DNA from: Solirubrobacter phytolaccae | GTDB lineage: Bacteria; Actinomycetota; Thermoleophilia; Solirubrobacterales; Solirubrobacteraceae | Assembly (NCBI RefSeq): GCF_027587195.1 | Contig: NZ_JAPDDP010000005.1 | Span: 109,242-173,241 of the forward strand | Reading direction: 5' to 3' | Length of the DNA stretch: 64,000 nt | In this document: positions 1 through 7,578 of the stretch, one piece after another | Position numbering within the stretch: the stretch's first letter is position 1 | Layout of the letters: every line of letters begins with the position of its first letter | Made by a program: the position numbers and the translations under genes | Notes under the pieces: generated by a model | What the model was told of the DNA's origin: nothing | The model's input: the letters and a program-made list of their open reading frames with translations, nothing else | Database searches by the model: none

Positions 1-1
1 C

Positions 2-154
2 GCGCTCGTGGGGGAGGAGGCCACCGTGAAGCGCTACTTCAAGGAGGCGGACCACGTGCGTCTGCAACCGGAGAACGATGCCCTGGAGCCGATCCGCTCG
101 CGCGAGGTACAAGTCCTCGGCCGGGTTGTCGGCGTGATGCGGAGGGTCGCATAA
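2..154 (+). CDS. lexA: LexA repressor, C-terminal fragment (5' truncated by window edge)
   Basis: The first 50 codons are the end of a LexA/S24-type autoprotease. The stretch GEEATVKRY carries the lysine of the Ser-Lys catalytic dyad, and it is followed by the usual C-terminal beta-strands (VRLQPEN..., [13 protein letters not shown]). LexA represses SOS genes and cleaves itself when RecA filaments form. The DNA-binding half and the catalytic serine lie outside the window. The stop overlaps the start of the next gene (TAATG), so the two are probably translated together. Its likely targets are in the same window: GAAC-N4-GTTC boxes stand at imuB and dnaE2. Confidence 0.9.
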   Translation, partial: ALVGEEATVKRYFKEADHVRLQPENDALEPIRSREVQVLGRVVGVMRRVA

Positions 155-675
155 TGAGTGCGCTGATGGCCGATCACCGCGACTACGCGGATGACGTGCG
201 CCAGCCGTCCCTGTTCGACGTGCTCGCGCCGCCTTCGGCGCGGCCGCAGTCGGAGGAGACCGTGGCGCCCGAGGGTGGGCAGGTCGTCGAGTTCCCGCGC
301 CGTCACGAGGCTGCGGAGGGCGAGGTCGTCGTCGAGGGCGAAGCGTCCGTCGCCGAGGCGCCCAGCGGCTTCGTGGAGCCGTCGGCGCCCTTGGCTCCGG
401 AGGACGCTTGGCTGGTGGAGATCGCGCCGGAGCTCGACGAGGCTGAGATGGTCGTACTCGCGCCGGAGACCGAGGTCGCCGGTGAGCCGCGCACGCCGAG
501 GGCCGCGGGTGCCTCGTTGGCCGGGCCGACGCTCGACGACGTCATGTCGCGCGTATGGGAGGGTCTGGCCATCGGGTTGCCCGCGGCGTGCCCGGTCTGC
601 CACGGCGAGGTGCTGCCCGCGGTCGAGGACTCGCGCATCGGGGCCTGCACCTCCTGCGGGACGACCGTCGCGTAG
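154..675 (+). CDS. Acidic protein with C-terminal zinc ribbon, coupled to lexA
   Basis: A 173-residue protein whose ATG shares a base with the lexA stop. Residues 1-130 are low in complexity and rich in Glu, Ala and Pro, and are probably disordered. The C-terminal 35 residues hold two CxxC pairs (C146/C149 and C165/C168), spaced as in a single zinc ribbon. A fairly conserved-looking segment (LDDVMSRVWEGLAIGLPAACPVC) leads into it. I know no named family for the whole protein. Tight coupling to lexA suggests a role in the damage response or as a partner of LexA or RNA polymerase, but this is inference from position only. Confidence 0.75.
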   Translation: MSALMADHRDYADDVRQPSLFDVLAPPSARPQSEETVAPEGGQVVEFPRRHEAAEGEVVVEGEASVAEAPSGFVEPSAPLAPEDAWLVEIAPELDEAEMVVLAPETEVAGEPRTPRAAGASLAGPTLDDVMSRVWEGLAIGLPAACPVCHGEVLPAVEDSRIGACTSCGTTVA

Positions 676-755
676 TCGCGCGCCCCGCAGGCTGATGGCG
701 CGCGAGCAGTGACGGGCGGCGCCGCCCTCCACTGTCGATGCTGAGCTGAGCCGCC

Positions 756-1604
756 CTACTTCGAGTAGTCGTAGAAGCCGCGCCCGGTCTTGCGACCGAG
801 CAGGCCGGCCTCGACCATGCGGTTGAGCAGCGCGGGGGACACTGAAGCCGGATCGCGGAACTCGTCGTGCAGGGACTCGGCGACCGCCAGCAACGTATCC
901 AGGCCGATCAGATCGGAGAGCCGCAGTGGCCCCATCGGATGCGCGCAGCCCAGCACCATGCCCTGGTCGATGTCCTCCTTGGAGGCGAAGCCCGACTCGT
1001 ACATGCGGATCGCGCTCAGCAGGTACGGGATCAGCAGCGCGTTGACGACGAAGCCCGCGCGGTCCTGGGAGTCGATGCACTGCTTGCCGAGGACGTCCTC
1101 GGCGAACTTGCGCACGTCGTCGACCGTCTCGGGCTCGGTCATGATCGACGTGACCAGCTCGACGAGTGGGAGCACCGGTACCGGGTTGAAGAAGTGCATC
1201 CCGAGCACGCGGCCGGGCTGCTTGGTCTGCGCGCCGAGCTTCATGATCGGCACCGAGGAGGTGTTCGAGGCGAGGAACTTCGCGTTGGGCAGGAGCTCGT
1301 CCAGGCGGCGGAAGACGTCGCGCTTGAGCTCTTCGTCCTCGACGATCGCCTCGATCGCCGCGTCCGAGCCCTCGATGTCCTCGAAGGTCGAGGTCACCGC
1401 GAGGTGGTCAAGCGCCGCGGCCTTCTCGTCCTCGCTGACTTTGCCGGAGCGCACGCCCCGGTCCAGCGACTTCTCGATCGCGGCACGCGAGCGCTCAGCG
1501 CGCTCGTCGTTCGCCTCCACCACAGTCACGTCGACGCCGGATCGCGCACAGACCTCTGCGATCCCTGCGCCCATCAGGCCACCACCGATCACACCGACTC
1601 GCAT
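756..1604 (-). CDS. 3-hydroxyacyl-CoA (3-hydroxybutyryl-CoA) dehydrogenase
   Basis: A 282-residue single-function enzyme of the 3-hydroxyacyl-CoA dehydrogenase family. It should oxidise 3-hydroxyacyl-CoA with NAD(P) in fatty acid or butanoate metabolism in the cytoplasm. The N-terminal Rossmann motif GGGLMGAG is at residues 7-14. The catalytic region contains SNTSSVPI and MHFFNPVPVLPLVE (active-site His and the NPV signature). The C-terminal dimerisation domain ends with GLLGRKTGRGFYDY, typical of FadB2/Hbd proteins. Length matches the family (about 282-290). It stands alone with no thiolase or enoyl-CoA hydratase nearby, so the physiological substrate is open. Confidence 0.93.
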   Translation of the reverse strand: MRVGVIGGGLMGAGIAEVCARSGVDVTVVEANDERAERSRAAIEKSLDRGVRSGKVSEDEKAAALDHLAVTSTFEDIEGSDAAIEAIVEDEELKRDVFRRLDELLPNAKFLASNTSSVPIMKLGAQTKQPGRVLGMHFFNPVPVLPLVELVTSIMTEPETVDDVRKFAEDVLGKQCIDSQDRAGFVVNALLIPYLLSAIRMYESGFASKEDIDQGMVLGCAHPMGPLRLSDLIGLDTLLAVAESLHDEFRDPASVSPALLNRMVEAGLLGRKTGRGFYDYSK

Positions 1605-1653
1605 GGCGGAGCAACCTAGCGGCTCGCCGGCCGCCTAGGCGGAATGCCTGGCG

Positions 1654-1872
1654 TCAGGCGGCTTCGGCGGGTGGCACAGGGATGACGCAGACGCAGTTGG
1701 GCAAGCGGCTCGAACCCGGAAGCATCATTCGTCCGGCACCGCGCTCGGCGGCTGCCTTGCACGCGACTTCGGCGGCGTGCTTCCGATCATCGAGCTGCTG
1801 CGCGACTGGAGTCTCTTCCCCCTGCGCATCGATATAGACGACGTCGTACATCACATTCAGTGTCTTCGGCAT
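1654..1872 (-). CDS. Small hypothetical protein
   Basis: A 72-residue reading frame (begins MPKTLNVMYDVVYID) on the same strand as the dehydrogenase and 49 bases upstream of it. It has no membrane segment and no motif I recognise. Near the C-terminus there are two cysteines (NCVCV). It is the best reading of this otherwise empty interval, because it starts with ATG and fills the space up to the rnpB promoter region. It may be cotranscribed with the dehydrogenase. Function unknown. Confidence 0.5.
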   Translation of the reverse strand: MPKTLNVMYDVVYIDAQGEETPVAQQLDDRKHAAEVACKAAAERGAGRMMLPGSSRLPNCVCVIPVPPAEAA

Positions 1873-1927
1873 CTCGGACGGATCCGGGAGGCAAGATCAC
1901 CGTAGCTTCACAACCAGCTACTTTGAC

Positions 1928-2250
1928 CTGGCGGATCGAGCAGTCGCGGGGGCATTGCCCTCGAGGAAAGTCCGGACATCGCAGGGCAAGGTGGTCGGTA
2001 ACGCCGACCCGGGGAAACTCGCGGGAAAGTGCCACAGAAAACACACCGCCTAAGGTCGCTCGCAAGAGCGTCCCGGCAAGGTTGAAAAGGTGCGGTAAGA
2101 GCGCACCGGCGCCGTGGTGACGCGGCGGCCAGGCAAACCCCACCTGATGCAAGACCAAGCCGGACCGCTTGCAGGCTGCCCGCCAAGGTCCAGGTCGGTC
2201 GCAGAGATGGATGGCTGCTTGAGACAGAATCCGGCTTATAGATCCGCTAC
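1928..2250 (+). ncRNA. rnpB: RNase P RNA, bacterial type A
   Basis: Catalytic RNA of ribonuclease P, which trims the 5' leader of pre-tRNAs. The invariant conserved blocks are readable: GAGGAAAGTCCGGACATCGC at about 1963, the ACAGAAA block at about 2034, and the 3' block AGAATCCGGCTTATAGATC at 2226-2244. The terminal P1 helix forms between GCGGATC (1931-1937) and GATCCGC (2241-2247), which fixes both ends to within a few bases. The GCAGGGCAAGGTGG and GGTAAGAGCGCACC segments fit the type A core. Length is about 320 nt. Short frames overlapping it are not genes. Confidence 0.96.
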
Positions 2251-2254
2251 GGGT

Positions 2255-2278
2255 GGGGCTCCGGGAAACCGGGGCCCC
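2255..2278 (+). terminator. Hairpin terminator of rnpB
   Basis: Ten-base-pair stem closed by a GAAA tetraloop (GGGGCTCCGG / CCGGGGCCCC with one U-G pair), starting eight bases after the P1 helix of RNase P RNA. It is followed by a short U-rich stretch (ATCTATTTC). Its position and the stable tetraloop make it the likely end of the rnpB transcript. Confidence 0.75.
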
Positions 2279-2336
2279 ATCTATTTCCGGACGTCGGGAG
2301 CCTGACCGCGGCGGCGCTTCCCTCCGACCCGCATGC

Positions 2337-2348
2337 GAACATACGTTC
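2337..2348 (+). promoter_or_regulatory. LexA (SOS) box of imuB
   Basis: GAAC-ATAC-GTTC, an exact match to the actinobacterial/Gram-positive SOS core GAAC-N4-GTTC, within GCGAACATACGTTCTG. It ends five bases before the preferred imuB start (ATG 2354) and overlaps an upstream in-frame ATG at 2333, which argues that the later ATG is used. LexA bound here would block transcription start directly. Confidence 0.85.
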
Positions 2349-2353
2349 TGTCG

Positions 2354-3565
2354 ATGGTCGTCTGCGTCCTCCTTCCCCGCTTCGAGCTCGCGGTTGCCGC
2401 CGGTGGCCGTGAAGCGCTCGCCGCCGCACCGCTCGCCCTGGCCCCCGAGATCGGCCGCGAGCCGCTGATCGGCGAAACCTCCGCCGCTGCCGAAGCGCAC
2501 GGCGTCCGCGCGGGCTTACGTCTCGGCGAGGCGCTCGCCCGCTGCCCGACGCTGCGTCTGGTCACGCCAGACCCGGCCGGTGTCGCGGACGCCTGGGAGA
2601 CCGTCGTGAGCGCCCTCGAGGGCATCGGCGCGGCCGTGGAGACCGACCGCCCGGGTATGGCCTGGTTCGAAGAGCAGGGTCTGCGTGGCCTTCACGGCGG
2701 CAGCGTGGAGAGCGTCATCTCCACCACTCGCCGTGCCCTGGTGGGCGGCGAGAGCCGGACCGGCGCGGGTGCCCGCGTCGGTGCCGCGCCGTCGCGGTTC
2801 GCCGCTCTCGCCGCGGCCCATCGTGCTCGCGCGCGCCGGCCCGAGATCGCTCCGGAGAAGCCGGCGGGGCTGGCCGCGTACCTGGCGCCGTTGCCCGTCT
2901 CGCTGCTCAGCTCGCGCGGCGAGGTCGCCGCGTTGCCGGAGGCGTTCGAGCGCTTCGGGATCGCGACCCTCGGCGAGCTGGCCAAGCTCTCGCGCGCTGC
3001 GCTCGCCGATCGCTTCGGCAACCCCGGCCTGCTGGCACGAGACCTCGCGCTCGGTCGGGACACACCGCTCCGCCCGCGTGTCCCCACCGAGCGTCTGCAG
3101 GAGATCCTCGAGCTGCCGGAGGCCGCGCTCGGCCAGCAGCTCGAGCGGGCCCTCGGCATGCTGATCGACCGTGTCCTCGCGCGGCCCGAGCGCCGCGGCC
3201 GGACGGTGCGGGCCGTCGTGCTGTCGGCAGCGCTCGTCGGCGGCGGCACCTGGCGCTCGCAGCTCACCTTCCGGGAAGCACTGGCCGACCCACGCCGGAT
3301 GCGCCTCGCCCTCGGGGGACGCCTCTCCGAGCTGCCCGCGCCGGCGGACTCGCTCCGCCTGCGCGTGGAGGCGTTCGGCCCGCCGAACGGAGATCAGCGT
3401 TCCCTGCTCGCCGAGCCGGCCGCGATCCGCCGCGCTCGCCTGCGCGAAGCCGTCCGCCAGACCCGCGCGGCCGCGGGCCCGGACGCCGCCCTGCGCATCC
3501 TTGCCGTCGACCCGGACTCACGCGTGCCCGAGCGTCGCCTGGCGCTCGCGCCGTGGGAGCCATGA
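2354..3565 (+). CDS. imuB: ImuB-like inactive Y-family polymerase (mutasome hub)
   Basis: A 403-residue Y-family protein. In mycobacterial ImuB, such proteins tie DnaE2 to the beta clamp during damage-induced mutagenesis. The N-terminus VVCVLLPRFELAVAAGG aligns with the first catalytic strand of DinB, but the metal-binding Asp is absent. The usual S-x-D-E motif is replaced by PGMAWFEEQGL, so it should have no polymerase activity. The palm/fingers core is followed by a little-finger domain (about residues 225-330) and a C-terminal tail. ATG 2354 is preferred because the LexA box covers the upstream ATG. The stop overlaps the next ATG (ATGA). No imuA is next to it. Regulation by LexA is strongly implied. 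Confidence 0.9.
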   Translation: MVVCVLLPRFELAVAAGGREALAAAPLALAPEIGREPLIGETSAAAEAHGVRAGLRLGEALARCPTLRLVTPDPAGVADAWETVVSALEGIGAAVETDRPGMAWFEEQGLRGLHGGSVESVISTTRRALVGGESRTGAGARVGAAPSRFAALAAAHRARARRPEIAPEKPAGLAAYLAPLPVSLLSSRGEVAALPEAFERFGIATLGELAKLSRAALADRFGNPGLLARDLALGRDTPLRPRVPTERLQEILELPEAALGQQLERALGMLIDRVLARPERRGRTVRAVVLSAALVGGGTWRSQLTFREALADPRRMRLALGGRLSELPAPADSLRLRVEAFGPPNGDQRSLLAEPAAIRRARLREAVRQTRAAAGPDAALRILAVDPDSRVPERRLALAPWEP

Positions 3566-3816
3566 GCCAGCCGAAGCCCGCGCGGGCTCGGGCGGCGGCC
3601 ATCGCGCGTGCCACCGGCGCCGTGCCCCTACCGCGTCTCGCGCAGGCTCGGCCCGTCGCGCGGGCGACCGGCGCCGTGCCCCGGCCGCGTCTCGCGCAGG
3701 CTCGGCCCGTCACGCGTGCGCCTGGCGTCGTGAGCCTGCCGCGTCTCGCGCAGGCTCGGCCCGCCACGCGTGCGGCCGGCTCTGCGGCTCGGCCGCGGCG
3801 GTGCGTGCCGTCGTGA
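3562..3816 (+). CDS. Small Ala/Arg/Pro-rich tandem-repeat ORF between imuB and DUF6504
   Basis: An 84-residue frame whose ATG overlaps the imuB stop (ATGA) and whose TGA overlaps the GTG of the next cistron (GTGA). It consists almost entirely of four 18-residue units, of which the last three are near-identical and contain PRLAQARP followed by x-x-RAxG. The product would be very basic and unstructured. Either it is a real nucleic-acid-binding peptide of the SOS operon, or the repeat DNA grew between two genes and keeps them translationally linked. No family is recognised. The perfect 54-base period keeps every frame open, so coding status is uncertain. Confidence 0.45.
   Translation: MSQPKPARARAAAIARATGAVPLPRLAQARPVARATGAVPRPRLAQARPVTRAPGVVSLPRLAQARPATRAAGSAARPRRCVPS
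3577..3792 (+). repeat. 54-bp tandem repeat, four units
   Basis: Three close copies start at 3631, 3685 and 3739 with an exact 54-base period. Each contains CCGCGTCTCGCGCAGGCTCG followed by GCCCG. A fourth, diverged unit precedes them from 3577. The period is a multiple of three, so unit gain or loss preserves frame. There are no spacers, so this is not a CRISPR array. Confidence 0.85.
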
Positions 3817-4268
3817 GCGCCGAGCGCGGTCATCCACCCAGCCGTCCGCAGGCGGGTCCGCCGCCCGCCCAAGGCGGTCCGCGCCGGCTCCCCGCGGCGG
3901 TCTCGCCTGGGGAGGAAGCGCCGCCGGTTGGCCTTCGGCGCGTGCGGGGCTCGAGCGCGGCGGGCGAGGCTCGCAACGCGGCGCAACGCGGCGGCGCCGC
4001 CAGCGTCGGCATCGAGCCGCTCACGAGCCGCGGTCCACGGCGCCTCGCGAAGCCCAAGCCGGTGCGCGTCCAGGCGGACAAGGTCGGCCGGCCGCTCCGG
4101 ATCGGGCACCGCGAGGTGGACGCCGTGCGCGAGTCCTGGCTCGTCGAAGACCGCTGGTGGACGGACGAGCCGCTCCGCCGGCGCTACTGGGAGGTGGTCA
4201 CGGGCGACGGTCGAGACCTCGTCGTGTTCCGAGATCTCGAGGAGGGCCGCTGGTACGCGCAGCGCTAA
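3813..4268 (+). CDS. DUF6504 family protein of the imuB operon
   Basis: A 151-residue protein from the GTG that overlaps the preceding TGA. Residues 1-79 are Pro/Ala/Arg-rich linker. Residues from about 80 onward form the conserved domain: KPKPVRVQADKVGRPLRIG, then VDAVRESWLVEDRWW, DEPLRRRYWEVV and DLVVFRDL. This matches the DUF6504 proteins that follow imuB in many actinobacteria, either as a separate gene or at the ImuB C-terminus. It is aromatic-rich and probably a small beta-domain binding DNA or a mutasome partner (inference). The frame extends back into imuB, but only the GTG 3813 start fits the coupled layout. Expected to be LexA-controlled with imuB. Confidence 0.75.
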   Translation: MSAERGHPPSRPQAGPPPAQGGPRRLPAAVSPGEEAPPVGLRRVRGSSAAGEARNAAQRGGAASVGIEPLTSRGPRRLAKPKPVRVQADKVGRPLRIGHREVDAVRESWLVEDRWWTDEPLRRRYWEVVTGDGRDLVVFRDLEEGRWYAQR

Positions 4269-4389
4269 GCCACAGCGTGGCGAGCACGCGCGCGATCGCC
4301 GGATGGCGCAGCGCGCCTGGGCGCTCGCCCCGCGGAGTGAGCGGCCGCCCGCGCCGCCGCCGCCGCGCGGGCTCCGCGACGCGGCTGGG

Positions 4390-5187
4390 TCAGCGCGAGA
4401 GGCGTTGGTAGCGGCGCACGGAGAGCGGCAGGAAGATCGCGGAGATCACGACCGGCCACACCACCGCCATCAGGACGGCGTGGGAGCCGATCCAGGAGTC
4501 GGCGGTGTTCGCGCCGACGTTGCCGAAGAGCTCACGGGCCGCGCCGACCGTCGAGGACAGCGGGTTCCACTCGGCGAGGAAGCCGAGCCAGTTCGGCATC
4601 AGCTCCGGGGCGACGAACGCGCTCGTGACCATGGTGACCGGGAAGAGCAGGCCCCAGACCGAGCCGGCCGCCTCCGGGCTGCCGACGATCAGGCCGAGGT
4701 AGATGCCGACCCACAGGCACGCGAAGCGCAGCAACAAGAGCAGCGCGACCGCGAGGAGCGCGTTCCCGAGGCCGTCATGCCAGCTCCAGCCGACGACGAG
4801 GCCGCAGCCGATCGTGATCAGCAGGCCCGCGAACGAGTTGATCATGTCGGCCGTGCAGCGCCCGGTCACGATCGCGGACGGCGCCATCGGCAGCGAGCGG
4901 AAGCGGTCCATCACGCCGCGCTCGATGTCGGTCGCGACCACGGTCATCGTGTTGCCGATCCCGAACGCCATCGTCATCGCGAAGATGCCCGGCATCAGGA
5001 AGTCGCGGTAGTCACCGCCGCCCGGGACGACCATGCCGCTGCCGAAGACGTAGCCGAACAGCAGCACGAACATGATCGGGAACGCCAGCTCGCCGATCAC
5101 CCGGACCGGGCTGATGATCCACGTCAGGAGGTCCCGGCGCGTGATCGTCCAGGTGTCGTACACGCTCCACTGCAGCCGCGCGATCAC
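4390..5187 (-). CDS. ABC-2 type transporter permease (DrrB-like)
   Basis: A 265-residue integral membrane protein with about six transmembrane segments, matching the ABC-2 family used for drug or lipid export. It starts with the amphipathic DTWTITRRDLLTWIISPVRV typical of DrrB-type permeases and contains the PGGGDYRDFLMPGI loop and ERGVMDRFRSLP motif seen in this group. It is the membrane half of an exporter whose ATPase is encoded immediately upstream. The two genes overlap by four bases, so translation is coupled. The substrate is unknown, perhaps a hydrophobic drug or lipid. Confidence 0.9.
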   Translation of the reverse strand: MIARLQWSVYDTWTITRRDLLTWIISPVRVIGELAFPIMFVLLFGYVFGSGMVVPGGGDYRDFLMPGIFAMTMAFGIGNTMTVVATDIERGVMDRFRSLPMAPSAIVTGRCTADMINSFAGLLITIGCGLVVGWSWHDGLGNALLAVALLLLLRFACLWVGIYLGLIVGSPEAAGSVWGLLFPVTMVTSAFVAPELMPNWLGFLAEWNPLSSTVGAARELFGNVGANTADSWIGSHAVLMAVVWPVVISAIFLPLSVRRYQRLSR

Positions 5188-6158
5188 GCCGCCACCTCCT
5201 CGGAAGCCGTCTTCTCGGCCGCCGGGCGACCGGTCAACTGCAGGAACACCTCATCCAGCGTCGGACGCCGCAGCGCCACGTCCTCGGCTGTCACGCCGAC
5301 ATCCTCGAGCCCGCGCAGCACCGCGCTGAGCGCCGCCACCGGTTCCGCCGCGGGCGCGGTGATGCGACGGGCCAACGCGTCGACCGAGGGTGAGCCGCCG
5401 CACGCCAGCTCGATCGCCGTCGCCGCGACCGACACGTCCGACTCGGCCGCCACGACCACGTCGATCTGCGACCCGCCGACCCGTGCCTTCAGCTCCGCCG
5501 GCGTGCCCGCGGCGATCACCCGCCCGCGGTCGATCACGGAGATCGAATCCGCGAGTTGATCCGCCTCGTCGAGGTAGTGCGTCGTCAGCAGCACGGTGGT
5601 CCCCTCGGACACCAGCGTCCGCACGACGTCCCACACCTCGTTGCGGTTGCGCGGGTCCTGCCCGGTGGTCGGCTCGTCCAGGAACAGGACGCGGGGCGCG
5701 CGGATGAAGCTCGCCGCGAGGTCCAGCCGACGGCGCATGCCGCCCGAGTACTTCTTCGCCGGCCGCAGCGCCGCCTCCGTCAGCCCGAACCGCTCGAGCA
5801 GCTCATCCGCCCGCTGTCGCGCGGCCCGCGGCGAGAGATGGTGCAGCCGCCCGAACATCTCCAGGTTCTGGCGGCCGGTGAGCACGTCGTCGACCGCGTC
5901 GTGCTGGCTCGTCAAGCCGATCCGCGCCCGCACCGCCCGCGGCTCGGAGACCACGTCGCAGCCCGCGACCCGCGCTCGCCCCGAGTCCATCCGCAGCAGT
6001 GTCGCGAGCACGCGCACCGCCGTCGTCTTGCCCGCGCCGTTCGGGCCGAGCAACCCGCAGACGGTCCCCTCCGGCACCGCGAGGTCGAGCCCGTCCAAGG
6101 CCACCGTGTCCCGGTACCGCTTGCGCAGCCCGTCTGCGACGATCGCCAGCTCATCCAC
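5184..6158 (-). CDS. ABC transporter ATP-binding protein (DrrA-like)
   Basis: A 324-residue ATPase from GTG 6158; the frame runs further upstream but there is no family similarity before VDELAIVADGLRKRY. It has Walker A GLLGPNGAGKTTAVRVLA, the ABC signature SGGMRRRLDLA, Walker B VLFLDEPTTGQDP and the H-loop TTHYLDEAD. The DrrA-type C-terminal domain (about residues 220-324, ending with EVFLQLTGRP) is present. It powers the adjoining permease. A TetR gene is divergent and the shared 69-base gap contains a strong inverted repeat, so export is probably induced by a ligand. Confidence 0.92.
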   Translation of the reverse strand: MDELAIVADGLRKRYRDTVALDGLDLAVPEGTVCGLLGPNGAGKTTAVRVLATLLRMDSGRARVAGCDVVSEPRAVRARIGLTSQHDAVDDVLTGRQNLEMFGRLHHLSPRAARQRADELLERFGLTEAALRPAKKYSGGMRRRLDLAASFIRAPRVLFLDEPTTGQDPRNRNEVWDVVRTLVSEGTTVLLTTHYLDEADQLADSISVIDRGRVIAAGTPAELKARVGGSQIDVVVAAESDVSVAATAIELACGGSPSVDALARRITAPAAEPVAALSAVLRGLEDVGVTAEDVALRRPTLDEVFLQLTGRPAAEKTASEEVAA

Positions 6159-6177
6159 CGAAACCGACCCCTTCCGA

Positions 6178-6209
6178 GTACGCTGTACGCATAAGCGAGT
6201 ACAGCGTAC
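6178..6209. promoter_or_regulatory. Inverted-repeat operator between ABC exporter and tetR
   Basis: Two 11-base arms, GTACGCTGTAC (6178-6188) and GTACAGCGTAC (6199-6209), are perfect inverted complements separated by ten bases. They sit between the divergent DrrA-like gene and the TetR gene. The geometry fits a TetR-family operator controlling both directions. Each arm itself contains two GTAC half-motifs. Confidence 0.75.
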
Positions 6210-6227
6210 GCACTTTGTCAAGTCCGC

Positions 6228-6977
6228 ATGCCTGAATCGACCGGCGGAAGCGACTTCCGCATCAGTCTGAAGCTCCTCTGGGGCACGAAAGAACGCGCGC
6301 CGCGCGGCCCCAAGCCGACGCTGACGGTCGCGCAGATCGTCGAGGCGGCGATCGCGCTCGCCGACGCCGAGGGGATCGACAACGTGAGCATGCGGCGCGT
6401 CTCCGAGCGCCTCGGCGTCGGGGCGATGTCGCTCTACCGCTACGTGCCCTCGAAGGCCGAGCTCCTCGACGTGATGCTGGACACGATCCACGCCGAGCAC
6501 GCCAACGCGCCGGCGCCGGCGGACAGCGAGCCGTGGCGCGTGCGGCTCGCGTGGCACGCGCGGCAAAGCCGCGCGCTGATCCAGCGCCACCCGTGGATGC
6601 TCCAGGTTCGCCATGGCCAGCGCCCGCCGCTCGGGCCGAACATCATGGCCGTCTTCAATGCCTACCTCGGCACGGCCAAGGACATCGGCCTCGAGCCGCA
6701 CGAGACGCTCGCGGTCACTGAGCTCGTCGGCAACTACGTCCAGGGGGCGACGCGCGCCAGTGTCGAGGCCGTGCAGGTCGAGCTGGAGAGCGGCACCTCG
6801 GACGAGGAGTGGTGGGGCGAGCGCAACGAGTTCTGGGAGGAGTACTTCGACGTCGAGCGCTTCCCGCACATCACCCTGATGTGGGAGCAGGGTGGCTACG
6901 ACGAGCCGGTCGATCAGTTCGAGTTCGGCCTTCAGCGCGTGCTCGACGGCATCGAGGCGATGCTCGCCGGGCGCTGA
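6228..6977 (+). CDS. TetR/AcrR family regulator with TetR_C-type ligand domain
   Basis: A 249-residue regulator. The N-terminal helix-turn-helix covers about residues 28-75 (QIVEAAIALADAEGI, MRRVSERLGVGAMSLYRYVPSKAEL). The ligand-binding domain resembles the TetR_C class that controls drug exporters (HPWMLQVRHGQRPPLGPN..., then PHITLMWEQ). It is divergent from the DrrAB-type exporter and separated by the 11-base inverted repeat, so it probably represses both the exporter and itself until a drug-like ligand binds. The last 46 bases overlap the convergent acetyltransferase gene. Confidence 0.9.
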   Translation: MPESTGGSDFRISLKLLWGTKERAPRGPKPTLTVAQIVEAAIALADAEGIDNVSMRRVSERLGVGAMSLYRYVPSKAELLDVMLDTIHAEHANAPAPADSEPWRVRLAWHARQSRALIQRHPWMLQVRHGQRPPLGPNIMAVFNAYLGTAKDIGLEPHETLAVTELVGNYVQGATRASVEAVQVELESGTSDEEWWGERNEFWEEYFDVERFPHITLMWEQGGYDEPVDQFEFGLQRVLDGIEAMLAGR

Positions 6978-7465
6978 CCGCGGAACACGGCGTGAGGCCG
7001 GCCGAATGCGAGCCGCTCGCCGGCACGCTGCATCCCGAGCTTCGTCAGCACGTGCAGCGATGCGACGTTCGCCGGCTCCGCCAGCGCGACCACCTCGTCC
7101 ATCCCCAGCCGGTCGAACGCGACTTTGAGCCACGTCCCGGCGGCCTCCGTCGCGTAGCCGCGACCCCACCACGCCGCTCCGAGCGTGTACCCCAGCTCGA
7201 CCTCGCCCGCCGGCGTGCGGTACAGCCCCGCGTCGCCGATCAGCGCTCCCGACGAGCGCTCGACCACCGCCCAGAACGAGTACCCGTGCAGCACCTGGTG
7301 GTCGCTGTAGTCGTCGATGAGGCGCCGTGTGTAGGCGAGGTCGGCCATGGGCCCCGTCGCGACGTAGCGCATGACCTCCGGGTCCGAGTAGATCGGGTGG
7401 ACGAGCGCCACGTCCCGCGGCGTGAACGGCCGCAGCAGCAGGCGCGATGTCAGAAGCTGATCCAC
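6932..7465 (-). CDS. GNAT family N-acetyltransferase (RimJ/RimL-like)
   Basis: A 177-residue acetyltransferase, beginning LTSRLLLRPFTPRDVALVHPIYSDPEVMRYV, the standard start of the Acetyltransf_3 (RimJ/RimL/SpeG-like) group. The acetyl-CoA binding segment WWGRGYATEAAGTWLKVAFDRLG is present, followed by NVASLHVLTKLGM. It should move an acetyl group from acetyl-CoA to a protein N-terminus or small amine; the substrate cannot be told from sequence. Its 3' end overlaps the tetR 3' end by 46 bases in a convergent arrangement. Confidence 0.88.
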   Translation of the reverse strand: MDQLLTSRLLLRPFTPRDVALVHPIYSDPEVMRYVATGPMADLAYTRRLIDDYSDHQVLHGYSFWAVVERSSGALIGDAGLYRTPAGEVELGYTLGAAWWGRGYATEAAGTWLKVAFDRLGMDEVVALAEPANVASLHVLTKLGMQRAGERLAFGRPHAVFRGQRPASIASMPSSTR

Positions 7466-7545
7466 GCCTCGGTTCTACCTCACGCGTGCGCTGCGTGCGG
7501 TGGTGGCGCTTCGGCTGCGTGAGTTCCGTGAGGGCCATGGGATGC

Positions 7546-7557
7546 GAACGAATGTAC
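7546..7557 (+). promoter_or_regulatory. Possible second, degenerate LexA box upstream of dnaE2
   Basis: GAAC-GAAT-GTAC differs at one position from GAAC-N4-GTTC. It lies 33 bases (about three helical turns) upstream of the perfect box at 7579. A perfect 14-base palindrome, TCCGTCCGGACGGA (7561-7574), lies between them. It could be a helper LexA site. Confidence 0.4.
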
Positions 7558-7578
7558 GTATCCGTCCGGACGGAATGA

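Noticed and set aside
1860..2305. Several short frames on both strands
   Set aside because: They lie on RNase P RNA, whose conserved blocks and P1 helix explain the sequence.
3577..3792. CRISPR-like array
   Set aside because: The units are directly adjacent without unique spacers and have a 54-base coding period.
3171..3812. Upstream extension of the DUF6504 frame into imuB
   Set aside because: It overlaps imuB by nearly 400 bases and reads the repeat in a second frame. GTG 3813 gives the coupled start.
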